Below, in pieces: positions 22,032-32,938 of a stretch of DNA of 64,000 bases. This DNA is from Neovahlkampfia damariscottae. Lineage: Eukaryota > Heterolobosea > Selenaionea > Neovahlkampfiida > Neovahlkampfiidae. The notes under the pieces are model-generated. The model did not search any database. It was given only the letters and a program-made list of their open reading frames with translations, and was not told the origin of the DNA. The stretch lies in the NCBI GenBank assembly GCA_016618085.1, contig JABLTG010000061.1, positions 1-64,000 of the forward strand, read 5' to 3'. The stretch's first letter is position 1; every line of letters begins with the position of its first letter. The position numbers were made by a program, and so were the translations under genes.

Positions 22032-22370
22032 ATGAGTTTCACAGCACTTTGGGCAAAAGAAGATTGGAATAACTTTGACACAAAAGACATCACAACATTT
22101 GATGGTACAATTGTACACACTCAAGATAGTGGATCAGGTATCATGCAAAGAAGTAACCCATACAAAGTAAAAAGAAAAAAAAGTAAACTAATATTAAAAT
22201 AGTTAAAATCAGATGATGGAAAAACAACTGATATCTATTGTGGAGAAACTGATGAACTTAAACAATATATTGGAAAAAAAGTTACTTTACAAGGAAAAGC
22301 TGAATCCTTTGAAATGGAAGGTTCAATGGTTAATGAAATCTGGCCATGTGGAATTAAACTTGCTCAATAA
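22032..22370 (+). CDS. Small conserved-looking protein of unknown function
   Basis: Two exons, 22032-22166 and 22203-22370, with a 36-nt intron, 100 aa. The product starts MSFTALWAKEDWNNFDTKDI and contains TDIYCGETDEL, IGKKVTLQGKAESFEMEGSM and a C-terminal WPCGIKLAQ. Beta-strand-rich spacing in the second half could be a small barrel (OB-like), but I cannot support a family. The start was chosen because a CCAATC lies at 21988-21993 and this ATG follows; an earlier ATG at 21960 lies before the box. Confidence 0.68.
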
Positions 22371-22445
22371 ATCCCCTTTGATATTCTATTCAAAAAAAAT
22401 ATTTTTTTATCCTTGAACTGTTTAGCCAATCAAACTTTTTTCTTT

Positions 22446-24676
22446 ATGCTTAAAAATTTACTTCAAAAAAGTTTCAAAAAGAAAAGTCTTCAAAAACGAA
22501 ATTATTATATAAAAACTATTGAAGAATTAAATGAAAAAATAGATTTAATTAAAGAAAAGAAATTATTTTCATTCTGCACAAAACTATCAATACGAGAAAT
22601 ACACGAGAATGTTTTGGTTGGAATTTCTTTATCAATTGAAGAGAATGATACATTTTATGTTCCTTTCATTCAAGAAAATGTTGGATTTTTAGAGTCAATC
22701 GATTTATTAAAAGAAAACTCTTTTTTCTTAAAATTAAAAGAACTTTTTGAAGATCAAAATATAAAAAAGATATCACATGATGTTAAGTATCATATAAAGA
22801 ATTTAAATAGATACAATGTTGAAAGTTTGTCAAATTAATAACTCAACCTTTTTTACAAGTCAATAATTTTGATGACGTTATGGTGATGTCATATGTTTTG
22901 TACTGTGGAAAACAATCCACCGATGTAACTAAACATAATGAATTTCATCTTTTTTTTTTTAGTTTTCTTCTTTAGTGAAAACATTTTTTGGAAAAGAAAG
23001 TTCAACAGGAATACAAGTTGAAAAAAGTCAACAAGAAGAAGAATTAGAAGAAAATGAATTTACATTAATTGCTGAGAGAGATGTCACTGGAATTGGTAAA
23101 AAAAAAACATTATTTGTTGAGTCATCAATTGACTTAATTTCTGATTATGTTAATCAGTTCAGTTTATACTCTTTAAAATTATACAAACTATTTGATTCTC
23201 AATTTTCAAGATTATTTAAATTAAAAGAATTTTATAACTTTATTGAATTACCTTTGGTTAGAGCTTTATCTGCAATGGAAATTAAAGGTGTTTTTGTTGA
23301 TAAACAATCATTTGATGATATGGAAGTTGAATATAATAATAAAATAAAAATACTATCAAAAAAGATTTTAGAAGAATCTGAAACAGAAGATTTAAATATT
23401 AACTCACCTCATCAAGTTTGAAAAAAAAAAAAATTTAAAATTATTCTAGCTTGGTGTTGTTTTAGTTGAAAAATTAAAAATTGGACAAGATGTTATTAAA
23501 AAGAGTGAAAAAACAGGAAAGTATTTGTGTAATTCAGCAATGCTTGAAAAATTAAAAGAAGTTCATTCAATTCCAGGTGATATTCTCAATTATAGAACTT
23601 TAACAAAAATATATTCAACTTATATTTTAGGTTTTAAAAAACAAATAAATCCATATACAAATAGAAGTAAGAATGAAAAGAATAATTTTTTAACTTTTTC
23701 TATTTTTAGTTCATACAACTTTTCAAAATGCTTTGACAGTTACAGGAAGACTATCATCAGTTTCACCAAATTTACAAAATATACCAAATAGATCAGATGA
23801 AGGAAGAAGAATTAGACAAAATATTATTGTACCTGAAGGATGTACTTTAGTCAAAGCTGATTATTCACAAGTTGAATTAAGAATTTTAGCACATGTTGCA
23901 AATATTGAAGTATTGAGAAATGCATTTTTGAATGATCAAGATGTTCATAAAATTACAGCAAGTCAAGTATTTCAAATACCTGTTGAACAAGTTACAAAAG
24001 ATTTAAGACAAAAAGCGAAATCAATTAATTTTGGTATCATTTATGGAAGTTTGATTTTGATATATTAATGTATTCTTTTAAAAAAAAAGTGAGTGAATTT
24101 GGTTTATCAAAACAGATTAATGTTAGTGTTAAACAAGCAAAACAATATATTAAATCATATTTCAAACAATATCCAGGTATTGAAAATTATATGAAAAATA
24201 CAAAAAAATTTTGTGAAAAACATGGTTATGTTAATACTTTATTTGGTAGAAGGTGTTGGATTCCAGATATAAATAGGTAAAGATGATTATTTTTAACAAA
24301 AAGTGATAATCAAACAAAAAAAGGATTTGCACAAAGAACAGCAATTAATACACCAATTCAAGGTACATCTGCTGATATCACAAAAATAGCGATGAATAAT
24401 TTGTATAAGGAATTTGAGAGATTAAATATGAAAAGTAAAATGATAATTCAAGTTCATGATGAAATTGTTTGTGAAGTTCCAAATGATGAAGTAAGTTAAT
24501 TTTAAAGTTTAATTCATCATATATAAAAGTTGGAAGAAACAATAAAATTAATGAAAAAGACAATGTGTGATCATTTTGTTTTTAACTTTTTTTAAAGGGA
24601 AAATGTTGCAGAAATTGGAAAATTTTCAATTCCATTGACAGTTGATGTTGAAACTTCTCATAAATGGTGCGAATAA
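22446..24676 (+). CDS. Bacterial-type DNA polymerase I (family A), exonuclease site degenerate, likely organellar
   Basis: Nine exons (22446-22824, 22860-22924, 22963-23415, 23450-23666, 23710-24048, 24090-24276, 24304-24490, 24530-24564, 24598-24676), 646 aa. The polymerase domain has all three motifs: A, KADYSQVELRILAH (catalytic Asp near 423); B, RQKAKSINFGIIYGMSEFG; C, IIQVHDEIVCEV (near 598). TVTGRLSSVSPNLQNIPNR is also typical. The N-terminal third aligns with the 3'-5' exonuclease fold, but the Exo I DTET is replaced by FCTKL and the Exo II and III acids are missing, so proofreading is probably lost. There is no 5' nuclease domain. The basic start (MLKNLLQKSFKKKSLQKR) could be a mitochondrial presequence. 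The ATG at 22446 follows a CCAATC at 22425, which decides it over the ATG at 22413. Confidence 0.94.
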
Positions 24677-24733
24677 ATTTTTGAAAAACTTCTTTGAAAT
24701 AATATTTCTTTATTGTTTTTTTATTGGTTCATA

Positions 24734-26282
24734 ATGAATGAAGATTTGGAAACACCACAAGATGATGAAGATTTAAAAAAGAAATATTCAAATCCAAATA
24801 AGAAACGAAAATATTTCTTAATCCTTATTATTCTTATTATTTTGGCGACAATTGGATATTTTATTCCTTTTAAAAAAATTGAAGAAATAAAAGTGGATAA
24901 AAATTTTGTACCAAAGTTTAAATTACCATCATATTTCAAAAGATATATGAAGACTAATAAACTGAGAGATTTATATGAAGATTATTCAATTTTTCATGAA
25001 AGATCTATCACAAGTTTTAAAGACTGCAAAGATTTGGAGGACAGAAAAGTATTAATATTCAAGGTAATGAAAATTAAAACATAATATTTCATTATAAAGC
25101 CATTTGTTAGTGCTGGGTTGGGAAATAATTTAGTTGGATTGACATCAAGTTTCTTGGTTGCTCTGTTGACTGAAAGAGTGTTTTTAGTGAATTGGCAAGG
25201 TCAAGTATTCATCATTTCTTTATTTTAATTATTTAGTGGGGTTGTGGTGCTCCTCTTGTTGAATTATTTAAGAATCCAAATGAAAAATTTAAATGGAGTT
25301 ACCCTGAATTTATGGCCACACATACTGGATGTCATCGTCAAAATGATTTAAATTTAGAAATTACACATCGAGAAAAAGAAAGTGATTATTCAAATGGATT
25401 GTTTAAATGTAAGAATATTCAAGGTAAAGAAATCTAGATTTTAACACAAAATAGTTGAAATTGATAATTATGGTGGGTGGATTGAAATTAGTTCAAATCA
25501 AGTAAAATATAACAAATGATTAACTTTCAGTATTTCATTCCGTATTTGATTGAAAATGAAAATTATTCAAAATTCTTGAGGAGAATGTTTCCAAAATTGA
25601 ATGTATTTTCAGAAATTTCAAAATTTTTATATCATCCAGTTGATGTAATTCAACAAAGAATTGATCATTTTTTGAATCAAAATAGTGAGAAAAAGAATTT
25701 GATTGGAATTCAAATTAGACATAATGAAAAAGAAAATCAAATCATTTGGCCAAAAGGAGAACATGAAAAATATTTCTGGAAATGTGCACAAGAAAATTTG
25801 ATACCAAAATTGAAAAAAGATGATTTTAAAATATTTATTGTTTCTGATAACTCAACAACCAAACATCATGCAAAACAATATTTTGGTGAAGAAAATGTGA
25901 TATTTATTGATAATGTATACCGAAATTCTGGATGGTATTTGAATGGTAGAGATAGTGAATCAGTGAAAGATGCTTTAGGTAATTAAAGTTCTCACTAATT
26001 CTCTTCAAAAAGGTTTGTGGAATCATATTAATTTTTTCAATAGTTGAAATGTTTGCATTTACAAAATGTAAAGAATTTATAGTTTCACAATGGTCTACAT
26101 TTGGTAATGTTGGTCATGGTATCGCATCAAAATCACCATGGTTAATTGAGTTGAGAGGAACTTCAGCAACTTGTCATAAATTGATTTCACCTGAGCCACA
26201 GTTTCATTGGAAGTGGAGAGGAAATCGAATAAATTGTAATTACTGGAATGGTGGAAAAAATAAACCGCCATTGAGAAAATAA
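24734..26282 (+). CDS. GT37-like fucosyltransferase (type II Golgi membrane protein)
   Basis: Six exons: 24734-25063, 25100-25204, 25237-25423, 25455-25501, 25531-25978, 26044-26282, giving 451 aa. A membrane anchor lies near residues 35-52 after a charged cytosolic tail. The lumenal part begins with GLGNNLVGLTSSFLVALLTERVFLV, close to the GNR.L.L.SAFLYALLT.RVLLV donor-site region of xyloglucan fucosyltransferases. IGIQIRHNEKE resembles the IGIQIR motif, and SQWSTFGNVGHGIASKSPWLI matches the SxWSTFGYVAQGL...PW segment. It probably transfers fucose from GDP-fucose; the acceptor is unknown. ATTGGTT lies six bases before the chosen ATG. The next gene is another Golgi-type transferase. Confidence 0.85.
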
Positions 26283-26392
26283 AGTTTAATTAAATAGAAT
26301 AAACCAATCATATCCACCAACCAATCATAAACACCATCCAAAAAAGTTCACAAAACAAGTAAGGTGCTCCGATCAGACCAACCTGCTTAGAA

Positions 26393-28423
26393 ATGATACA
26401 AAAAGAAAGTTTAAAGATTATTATAACCATTTTAATTTTCAATATTTTGATTTCAACTTTGATATTTTTTCAACTGTCAAAAAGAGTCACCAAAGAAACC
26501 AACGAACTCCATGAAAATGAAAATACCATACAAAAAAAATTGAATACCATAACAACATTACAAAAAGAAAATATGAACGAAAAAAAAGAAAAAGAAAATT
26601 TAAAGTTGAAATTTGATACATTAAAAAATAGATTCAAAAATTTGAAAAGTTTGACAAAAGTTTTGAAAGAAGATCAAACTAAATTACAAAAGATAATCAA
26701 AGAAAAAGAAGAGAAATTGAAACAATCTTTTAATTCAAAGAACCAATTAGAAAAAGAAGAAAAGAGTATTCAAAATAATCTAAATGAAGAAAAGAATTTA
26801 AATTTAAAATTAAAAGGCACGACAAAAGAATTAAAAAAGGAGATTGAGAATATAAAAAAATTAAATTTTAAATTAAAAAATGAATTAGACCAATTACAAG
26901 ATGAAAAATTAAAAGAGAAAGAATTAAATTCAAAAAAAGAAAATAATTTAATACAAGAATTTAAAAATAACGAAATTCAATTCAATAAAAAAATAAATGA
27001 ATTGAAAAAGAATTTAAATTTAAAAAATAAGGAACTTTTAAATTTACAAAATTTAGAAAAACAAATAGAAAAAGAAAAAGAAAAATTTCATAAAGATTAT
27101 GATGACGATGAAGAAAAATTAAAAAAATTAATTTTAATTCAAGCATCTTTAAAGAATGAAAATACAAAATTAAAGAATGATTTAAATGAAAAATTATCAA
27201 AATTTCAAATTTTAAATCAGAAACATGAACAATTTAAATTAGAAATTGAAAATAAAAATAATATGAATTATTTCCCTTTAATTAAAACTGATACACCACT
27301 TCCAAATAAAGATAGAAGACGATTAATAAATGATGAATGTTTGCCAAATGATTTAGAATTACAAAAGAAAAAAACGAAAGAAATTTTTAAAAAATGTATT
27401 TATGCAAAAAATGGTGGTTCAATTTATAATTCAACATATGATGATGGATTTTCTGTTCCATTTGATGATTCATTCAATATCATAATGGAATTTATTCATT
27501 GTCAAGTACCATTTGCACTTCGTTTGAAAAATTAAAATTACTAATTACTATTCTATTAGTTCGGTAAATAATCTTTCATTTATATTTTTAGATATGGTGA
27601 TGGTGAACATATGTTATCTTTAGGAATACCGATGAATCAAAAATTACAATCATTCAAAAGAGATAAATGGACATGGAAAAAAGGAGTTGGAACAGTATCA
27701 AAGGTAAATCTATCAAAATTATTCATCTTCAAATTAGGATTTGATATCATCTTTTCATGGAGTCGGAAATTATTTCATTGGTTTGAGTGAAGCGTAAATG
27801 AAAAATCAGATTCTTATTTTATTAAACAGTGAAGGATTTATAAATGTATTAAGATGGGGTCTGGAAAATTCGAACAAAAATTTTGATCATCGATATTATA
27901 CTTATTCACTTTTGTTCTATTTAAATTTCAATGGAATGTTGAACTTTTTGAAGGAAATTGAAGATAAAAAATTGGCACAACATGCTATTTTATTTGTAAA
28001 TCATGCAGCTAAAGAACAAGAATCAAGATTTAAACAGCATTTTAGCAAAATCTATTAGTAATTCATCTCTTATTAATTTTTTGTAGCTTTTTTGATGATG
28101 GACCAAATAATTATGATAAAAATAAGGAAATTATTATATCACAAGCAATATCAATTGCAAGAGCTCATCAAAATTCAATATTTCTAATATCTGGAGGTCC
28201 TGTTGCAAAAATTCTGATTTCTGAAATGTGGAAAGCTAGTAAATGTAATCAATATGTTGATTTTGGATCTGGATTAGATTTTTATACAAAAAGAAAACAA
28301 TTTCCAACAAAATTAGAACCTACCCATCGTCCAAAAAGATGGAAATTTGTTAAAGAAATTGATAATTTTCATTTGAAAGAAAATACTCCAAATGCCAAAG
28401 TTATAGTTCACAAAACTAAATAA
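26393..28423 (+). CDS. Type II membrane coiled-coil protein with GT-D-like glycosyltransferase domain
   Basis: Six exons: 26393-27521, 27560-27563, 27592-27703, 27738-27793, 27830-28057, 28087-28423, giving 621 aa. A signal anchor (about 9-28) is followed by a coiled-coil stalk of about 270 residues rich in Lys, Glu, Asn and Leu, then a C-terminal domain of about 280 residues. It opens with PFALLRYGDGEHMLSLG, the RxGDGE motif of the GT-D (DUF1792-type) fold, and later has FLISGGPVAKILI and YVDFGSGLDF, which fit the same family. The 4-nt exon 27560-27563 (TTCG) is required: with it the frame yields LRYGDGE and the total is divisible by three. The flanking introns are 38 nt (with TACTAAT) and 28 nt. 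The sugar is unknown. Confidence 0.82.
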
Positions 28424-28556
28424 AATGTATAATTTCCAATTCATTAAAAATAATTTTTTTTTATGCATCAAAATTGACTTTGGATAAATGTGTTTGATTG
28501 GAAGACAAAATTGGCCAATCACATTGTAAATTTGATCCAATACAACAAGACACAAA

Positions 28557-29237
28557 ATGCCAAAATCAAAAAGAGTCAAAGTTGTAAACCTCACAAAAAC
28601 TTTAAAACGATCAACTAAAGATAAAAAGAGTGATTTAATCGAAAAAGTACAACAATGCTTACAAGAATACGAAGATGTTTACGTTTTTGATTATTCAAAC
28701 TGTAGAAGTAAACATTTAAAAGATGCTAGAATCGCTTTTAGAGATGAAAGTGAATTCTTTCTGACAAAGAATAAAATCTTGAAAGTTGGTATTAATCAAG
28801 TAAAAGATGATTTTGCGGAACTTGAAAATATTGGAGATGATTTAGTTGGTTTGAGAGGTTTATTTTTTACTTCAAGACCAAAAGAGGAAGTTGTTAAATT
28901 TTTTAAAGAATTTCACATGAAAGAATTTGCAAAAGAAGGTTTCGTTTCAAATGAAAGAGTTGAATTAAAAACTGGTCCATTAGACTTCTTTCCTCATTCT
29001 TTGGAACCAAGACTTTTGAAATTAGGTGTACCTGTTGAATTGAAAAATGGTGTAATTCATATTGTTAAAGATTTTGTTGTTTGTAAAAAAGGTGATAAGT
29101 TAACTCCAGAACAAGCGAAAATTTTAAAACATTTAGAAATGGAAATGGCTGAATTCTCAATGAATTTAATCTCCCATTGGAATTCAACTGATATGAAATA
29201 TGAATCTTTTGAAGAAAGTGATGAAATTATGGAATAA
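28557..29237 (+). CDS. MRTO4: Ribosome assembly factor MRTO4 (mRNA turnover protein 4)
   Basis: A single exon of 226 aa. Mrt4 is a nucleolar paralogue of ribosomal stalk protein P0 that holds its place on pre-60S particles. Family signs are the basic start MPKSKRVKVVNLTKT, VYVFDYSNCRSKHLKDAR, RLLKLGVPVELKNGVIHI and KKGDKLTPEQAKILK; the acidic C-terminal stalk region of P0 is absent, as expected. The usual phenylalanine-to-trimmed tail ends in an acidic cluster (SFEESDEIME). CCAATC elements at 28495-28525 precede the ATG. Confidence 0.95.
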   Translation: MPKSKRVKVVNLTKTLKRSTKDKKSDLIEKVQQCLQEYEDVYVFDYSNCRSKHLKDARIAFRDESEFFLTKNKILKVGINQVKDDFAELENIGDDLVGLRGLFFTSRPKEEVVKFFKEFHMKEFAKEGFVSNERVELKTGPLDFFPHSLEPRLLKLGVPVELKNGVIHIVKDFVVCKKGDKLTPEQAKILKHLEMEMAEFSMNLISHWNSTDMKYESFEESDEIME

Positions 29238-29317
29238 ATTTTTTTTTTTTTTTTCAACTACTTTTTAAAAACGTCCAATAAAATGCACTTTATTTTTAAA
29301 AATTGAACAAACCAATC

Positions 29318-30471
29318 ATGTCTGCAGAAGAAGCAAGAAACAAAGGCAATGACGCTTTTAGAAATGAAGATTTTGATGAAGCTATCAAATACTATTCAGA
29401 AGCGATCGAATTGGACCCAAAGGATACATTAGGTAATTTATTTTTCTTTTTAAAATCAAGCTCTTTCAAACCGTTCTGTGACTTTTAGTCGTCTTAAAAA
29501 ATATGATGAGGCTTTGACTGACGCAAAAACAGTAACTGAGGTTCAACCAGATTGGGCAAAAGCTTTTCTTCGTCTTGGAGTTGCTTATTTCAATTTAGAC
29601 AAAAAAGAAGAATCCCTTGAAGCTTTATCGTAATTTTTTTTTGAAACTTTACTTAACTATAAACAGACAAGGATTAAAACTTGACCCTGATGATCAAGTT
29701 CTCAAAAGAAATCATAAAACGGTTGACCACGCTATAAAAAGAGAAAAAGGAATAGAAATAGAAGAAGAAGAAGAAGAAGAAAAACCAAGGTTTAGATGGT
29801 GGTCAGAACCTAAAAAAGTAGTTACAGAAACTCATAGAACATATACTTCAAAAAATGGTGTCAAAATTGAAGTTTGTACTGGTGATATAACAAAAGAAGA
29901 AGTTGATGCGATTGTTAATGCAGCAAATAATGGTTTAATGTTAGGAGGAGGTGTAGCTGGAGCTATTGAAAGAGCAGGTGGTTCAAAAATTCAAGAAGAA
30001 TGTGACATATGGACAGATTTGTATGGAAGAGTAACTGATGGACAATGTGGATTATCAACAGGTGGTGATATGCCATGTAAGTATGTTATTCATGCAGTTG
30101 GACCTGTTTGGTCAGATGGACACAGAGGAGAAGATGATGAATTACTTTTTGCAGTTTATAACTCATTGATTATGGCAAATGATTTAAAATTAGAAAGTAT
30201 TAGTTTTCCAGGTATCTCAAGTGGTATTTTTGGATTTCCAAAAGAAAGATGTGCTAAAATTATGTTTCATGCATTTTTTCAATACGTCAAGAACTTTCCA
30301 AAATCAACCATAAAATTAGTTCGTTATACAAATTTTGATTCACCAACAGTAAATGTATTTGTTGAAGAATTTGATGATATTTTTGGAGGAGAAAAAGATG
30401 TTAAAGAAGATGAAAATAAACCACCAAAAGTTAAAGATGAAAGTGGTGAAGAAGAAGAAAAAAAAGAATAG
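29318..30471 (+). CDS. TPR repeat plus macrodomain protein
   Basis: Three exons: 29318-29432, 29461-29629, 29667-30471, giving 362 aa. The N-terminal 115 residues form TPR repeats (NKGNDAFRNEDFDEAIKYYS, KAFLRLGVAYFNLDKKEESL). After an acidic linker (EIEEEEEEEK) comes a macrodomain: VDAIVNAANNGLMLGGGVAG, CKYVIHAVGPVW and SFPGISSGIFGFP, keeping the ADP-ribose-binding Asn and glycine loops. An acidic tail ends the protein. It could read or remove ADP-ribose from clients brought by the TPR, possibly with a chaperone such as the HSP90 encoded in this window, but that link is inference. The ATG directly follows CCAATC. The stop TAG at 30469-30471 abuts the opposite-strand gene with no gap. Confidence 0.93.
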
Positions 30472-31482
30472 TCATAAATATTTATTAATCATATTTTCTA
30501 ATGATATTTGTGTTGTCATCGATTTATTAATTTTATCATTAGTTGTTTGAATCAAATATGTCAAAAGTTTTAAAATTACACTTTCATCATTTTGATCAAC
30601 ACATTCAAAATTTGCAATTGAATCTAAAAATGACTGACCATTATCCATGCTAACTTTTAAATTTAATTCTCCAAATGGACAATCCAATGGAATTTCGAAT
30701 ACAACTTCATTATTCAAAATTGCATAATTTTCGATGAACTTATTTCCAAGATAAATTAAAATTGAATCATTTTTTTCTAAATTGGAAATGAGTATTTTTG
30801 ACAAAGAACTCCTAAATCCAATTGCAGGTTCAATGTTTAATATTCTTTTTTCTAATTTTTTTTTGTTTGAATCTTCTCTTAAGTCATATTTCTTCTTTAT
30901 ACTTTTATCAATAGCTCTTTTTGAAATAGTTTCAAAGGTTGATGATTCAATTGAATACACTTTTTTGTTAATTTCGAATTTAAATTTCAAGAATAACTTT
31001 TGCCCATAGTTGTGAGAAGACTCTTTGATAACCAAATGATCAAATACACAAAACCATTCTTCTTTTCCTTCCGGCAGATAAACATTTGTTTTTTCGTTTT
31101 TGGACATTTTAACTGTTTCCACTGTTTCAATTTCAATTTTTTCTTTTGTGAGTCTGTCATGCCCACAAACAACAGCTTGAATAGATAGGCCTCTTAATTC
31201 ACTCTGATAAATTCTATCGTGTCCTCCTCGAAATAATTGTTCGACATCAATTAAAATCACATGTCTCTGCAGTGGAATTCTATTCATTTTTCCACCTGAT
31301 TGTTTCTCTTTTGGTTCATTTAAAAACCCTTGGATCAAGAATAATGGGTTTGCATCTTCTGTGTGAAAATCTTCTAATTGAGATTCCCATAATTTTGGTT
31401 CATCTTGAAACATAAATGCAGTTTCCTCAAACATTGGGCTGAAATCTTGCTCTAAATTGAAATTTTCATTTACAAACCCCAT
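30472..31482 (-). CDS. Putative transcription factor with IPT/Rel-like C-terminal fold (CudA-like)
   Basis: A single exon of 336 aa. The central part has two conserved-looking blocks: a Gly-rich one (RIYQSELRGLSIQAVVCGHD) and YSIESSTFETISKRAIDK. These recall the DNA-binding cores of Rel/CSL/CudA-type factors. The C-terminal 100 residues read as an IPT/TIG Ig-like domain: PAIGFRSSLSKILISNL, a middle strand pair, then VSMDNGQSFLDSIANFEC, a typical closing DNG...F. Family assignment is tentative; a DNA-binding role is inferred. The ATG at 31482 follows an inverted CCAATC box (minus orientation) near 31530. Its TGA (plus-strand TCA 30472-30474) touches the stop of the converging TPR-macro gene. 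Confidence 0.6.
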   Translation of the reverse strand: MGFVNENFNLEQDFSPMFEETAFMFQDEPKLWESQLEDFHTEDANPLFLIQGFLNEPKEKQSGGKMNRIPLQRHVILIDVEQLFRGGHDRIYQSELRGLSIQAVVCGHDRLTKEKIEIETVETVKMSKNEKTNVYLPEGKEEWFCVFDHLVIKESSHNYGQKLFLKFKFEINKKVYSIESSTFETISKRAIDKSIKKKYDLREDSNKKKLEKRILNIEPAIGFRSSLSKILISNLEKNDSILIYLGNKFIENYAILNNEVVFEIPLDCPFGELNLKVSMDNGQSFLDSIANFECVDQNDESVILKLLTYLIQTTNDKINKSMTTQISLENMINKYL

Positions 31483-31672
31483 GATATTTCTAGTTTGTGT
31501 TTAGTTCTCACTGTGTTTCTCTAAAAATAGTGGCCAATCGTTTTTATCAAATAGAACCTTATTTTGATTCGTCGGTACATTCTTCTAAAAATAGAGTTAA
31601 AACGGATCTATGTAAATATTTAAATTGAAATGGTCTGAGGATAGAAATGATATTAAAGAAACAATAATACCT

Positions 31673-32782
31673 TTATTTTGTTACTCTGTCAATCATTTTT
31701 TTAACAGCTTCCATTTGAGGACCTTTTTTATAATATGCTAAAAAATAAAATAATTAATTTCCAATAAATGGTACCTTGACGACCTCCATAACCCCACCAA
31801 TCCCAACATCCATTTGGATTCATTGGCATAAATGATGATGATTTTGTTTGAGGATACAAAATAATAATATTATTTGCTTCAGCCCATTCATTATAACCAG
31901 TATGTTTTGCATAGATATCACCAATTTTATCATAATATTGAAGACAACCATGAAATACAACATGTAACTTACATTTTTTATCATCTTTACATTTGGTTGG
32001 AACATAAACCATTCCTTTACTTCCTAAACTTGAAGTAAATTCATTTTGATCATATTTCATTAACTTTTCAAATATTTAGATTTTTTAATATTTTTTATTA
32101 CATTTTCAGCAACTTGAGGTTTTGGATCTTTTAATGAACCATAGAAATATTTCAAAATTTCTCCAGCCAAGTCATAATTACAGTTATTGATATAAGGTGA
32201 TCCTTTTGAAGTACAACCTTGAAATTCTTTAATATTGTTGTAAAAGTGTTACTATTTCCATATTTATTTGTAATCATTGCATGTTCTGCACCAAGTTCAA
32301 AATTAGTTTTAATGTCTTTATGTCCTAAGGATTGATAAAATTCAACAAGTTTTTTTGAAGTTCCAATGTTTACAGTTGTATCTCTGGTTCCATGAAAAAC
32401 AAATATTTTTTGTTTTAAAATATTTGATAAAGAATCAATTTCATTTCTACTTTCACTTGATTTTGCGAATGAAACAAGATTTTGAACATTAATTCCAGTT
32501 GGACGTACCATACATTCACCTAAAGCTCTCATGAGTTGAAATTGTGCACATCCATAAGGTCCACCAGCTACTGGTGCTGCTCCTTTAACTAAAGATGAAT
32601 AAGCAACTAAAAAGTCAGTTTCTTTTTATTCTTTTTTTACTTTGGAATTGAACTGCAAAATAACCACCAGAGGAAAGTCCGGAAATAGTTACTGAGTCTT
32701 TATCAACGTTGTAAGATGATAATTTTTGAGCTGAGACTACAAAAAAGAAGAACAGAAAAGCGAGAATTAACGTCTTGACCAT
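31673..32782 (-). CDS. Secreted polyhydroxybutyrate depolymerase-like esterase
   Basis: Five exons: 32782-32641, 32606-32253, 32226-32102, 32063-31775, 31737-31673, giving 324 aa. A signal peptide (MVKTLILAFLFFFFVVSAQ) is followed by the nucleophile elbow SVTISGLSSGGYFAVQ (GxSxG). KIFVFHGTRDTTVNIG holds the acidic residue, and LHVVFHGCLQYYDKIGD and NEWAEANNIIILYPQT are hallmarks of PHB depolymerases; CWDWWGYGG is also typical. Such an enzyme could digest polyester granules of bacterial prey. The start was taken at the ATG just after an ATTGGTTCA element; an upstream in-frame ATG at 32809 lies beyond that box. One intron is only 26 nt. Bacterial relatives are common, so transfer is possible, but five exons show it is settled in this genome. 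Confidence 0.88.
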
Positions 32783-32938
32783 TGAACCAATAAAAATGTG
32801 AAATGTCATTCAATGATTGGTCTATTTATTGGAAGAATCTAAAATTTGTAAGGCATCAGATTGAATTTTTAAACAAGAAAACAATAAAAAGACATGTTTT
32901 AAATTTTGAGTTGTGAACCAGATCCTGTTTTTTATTTT

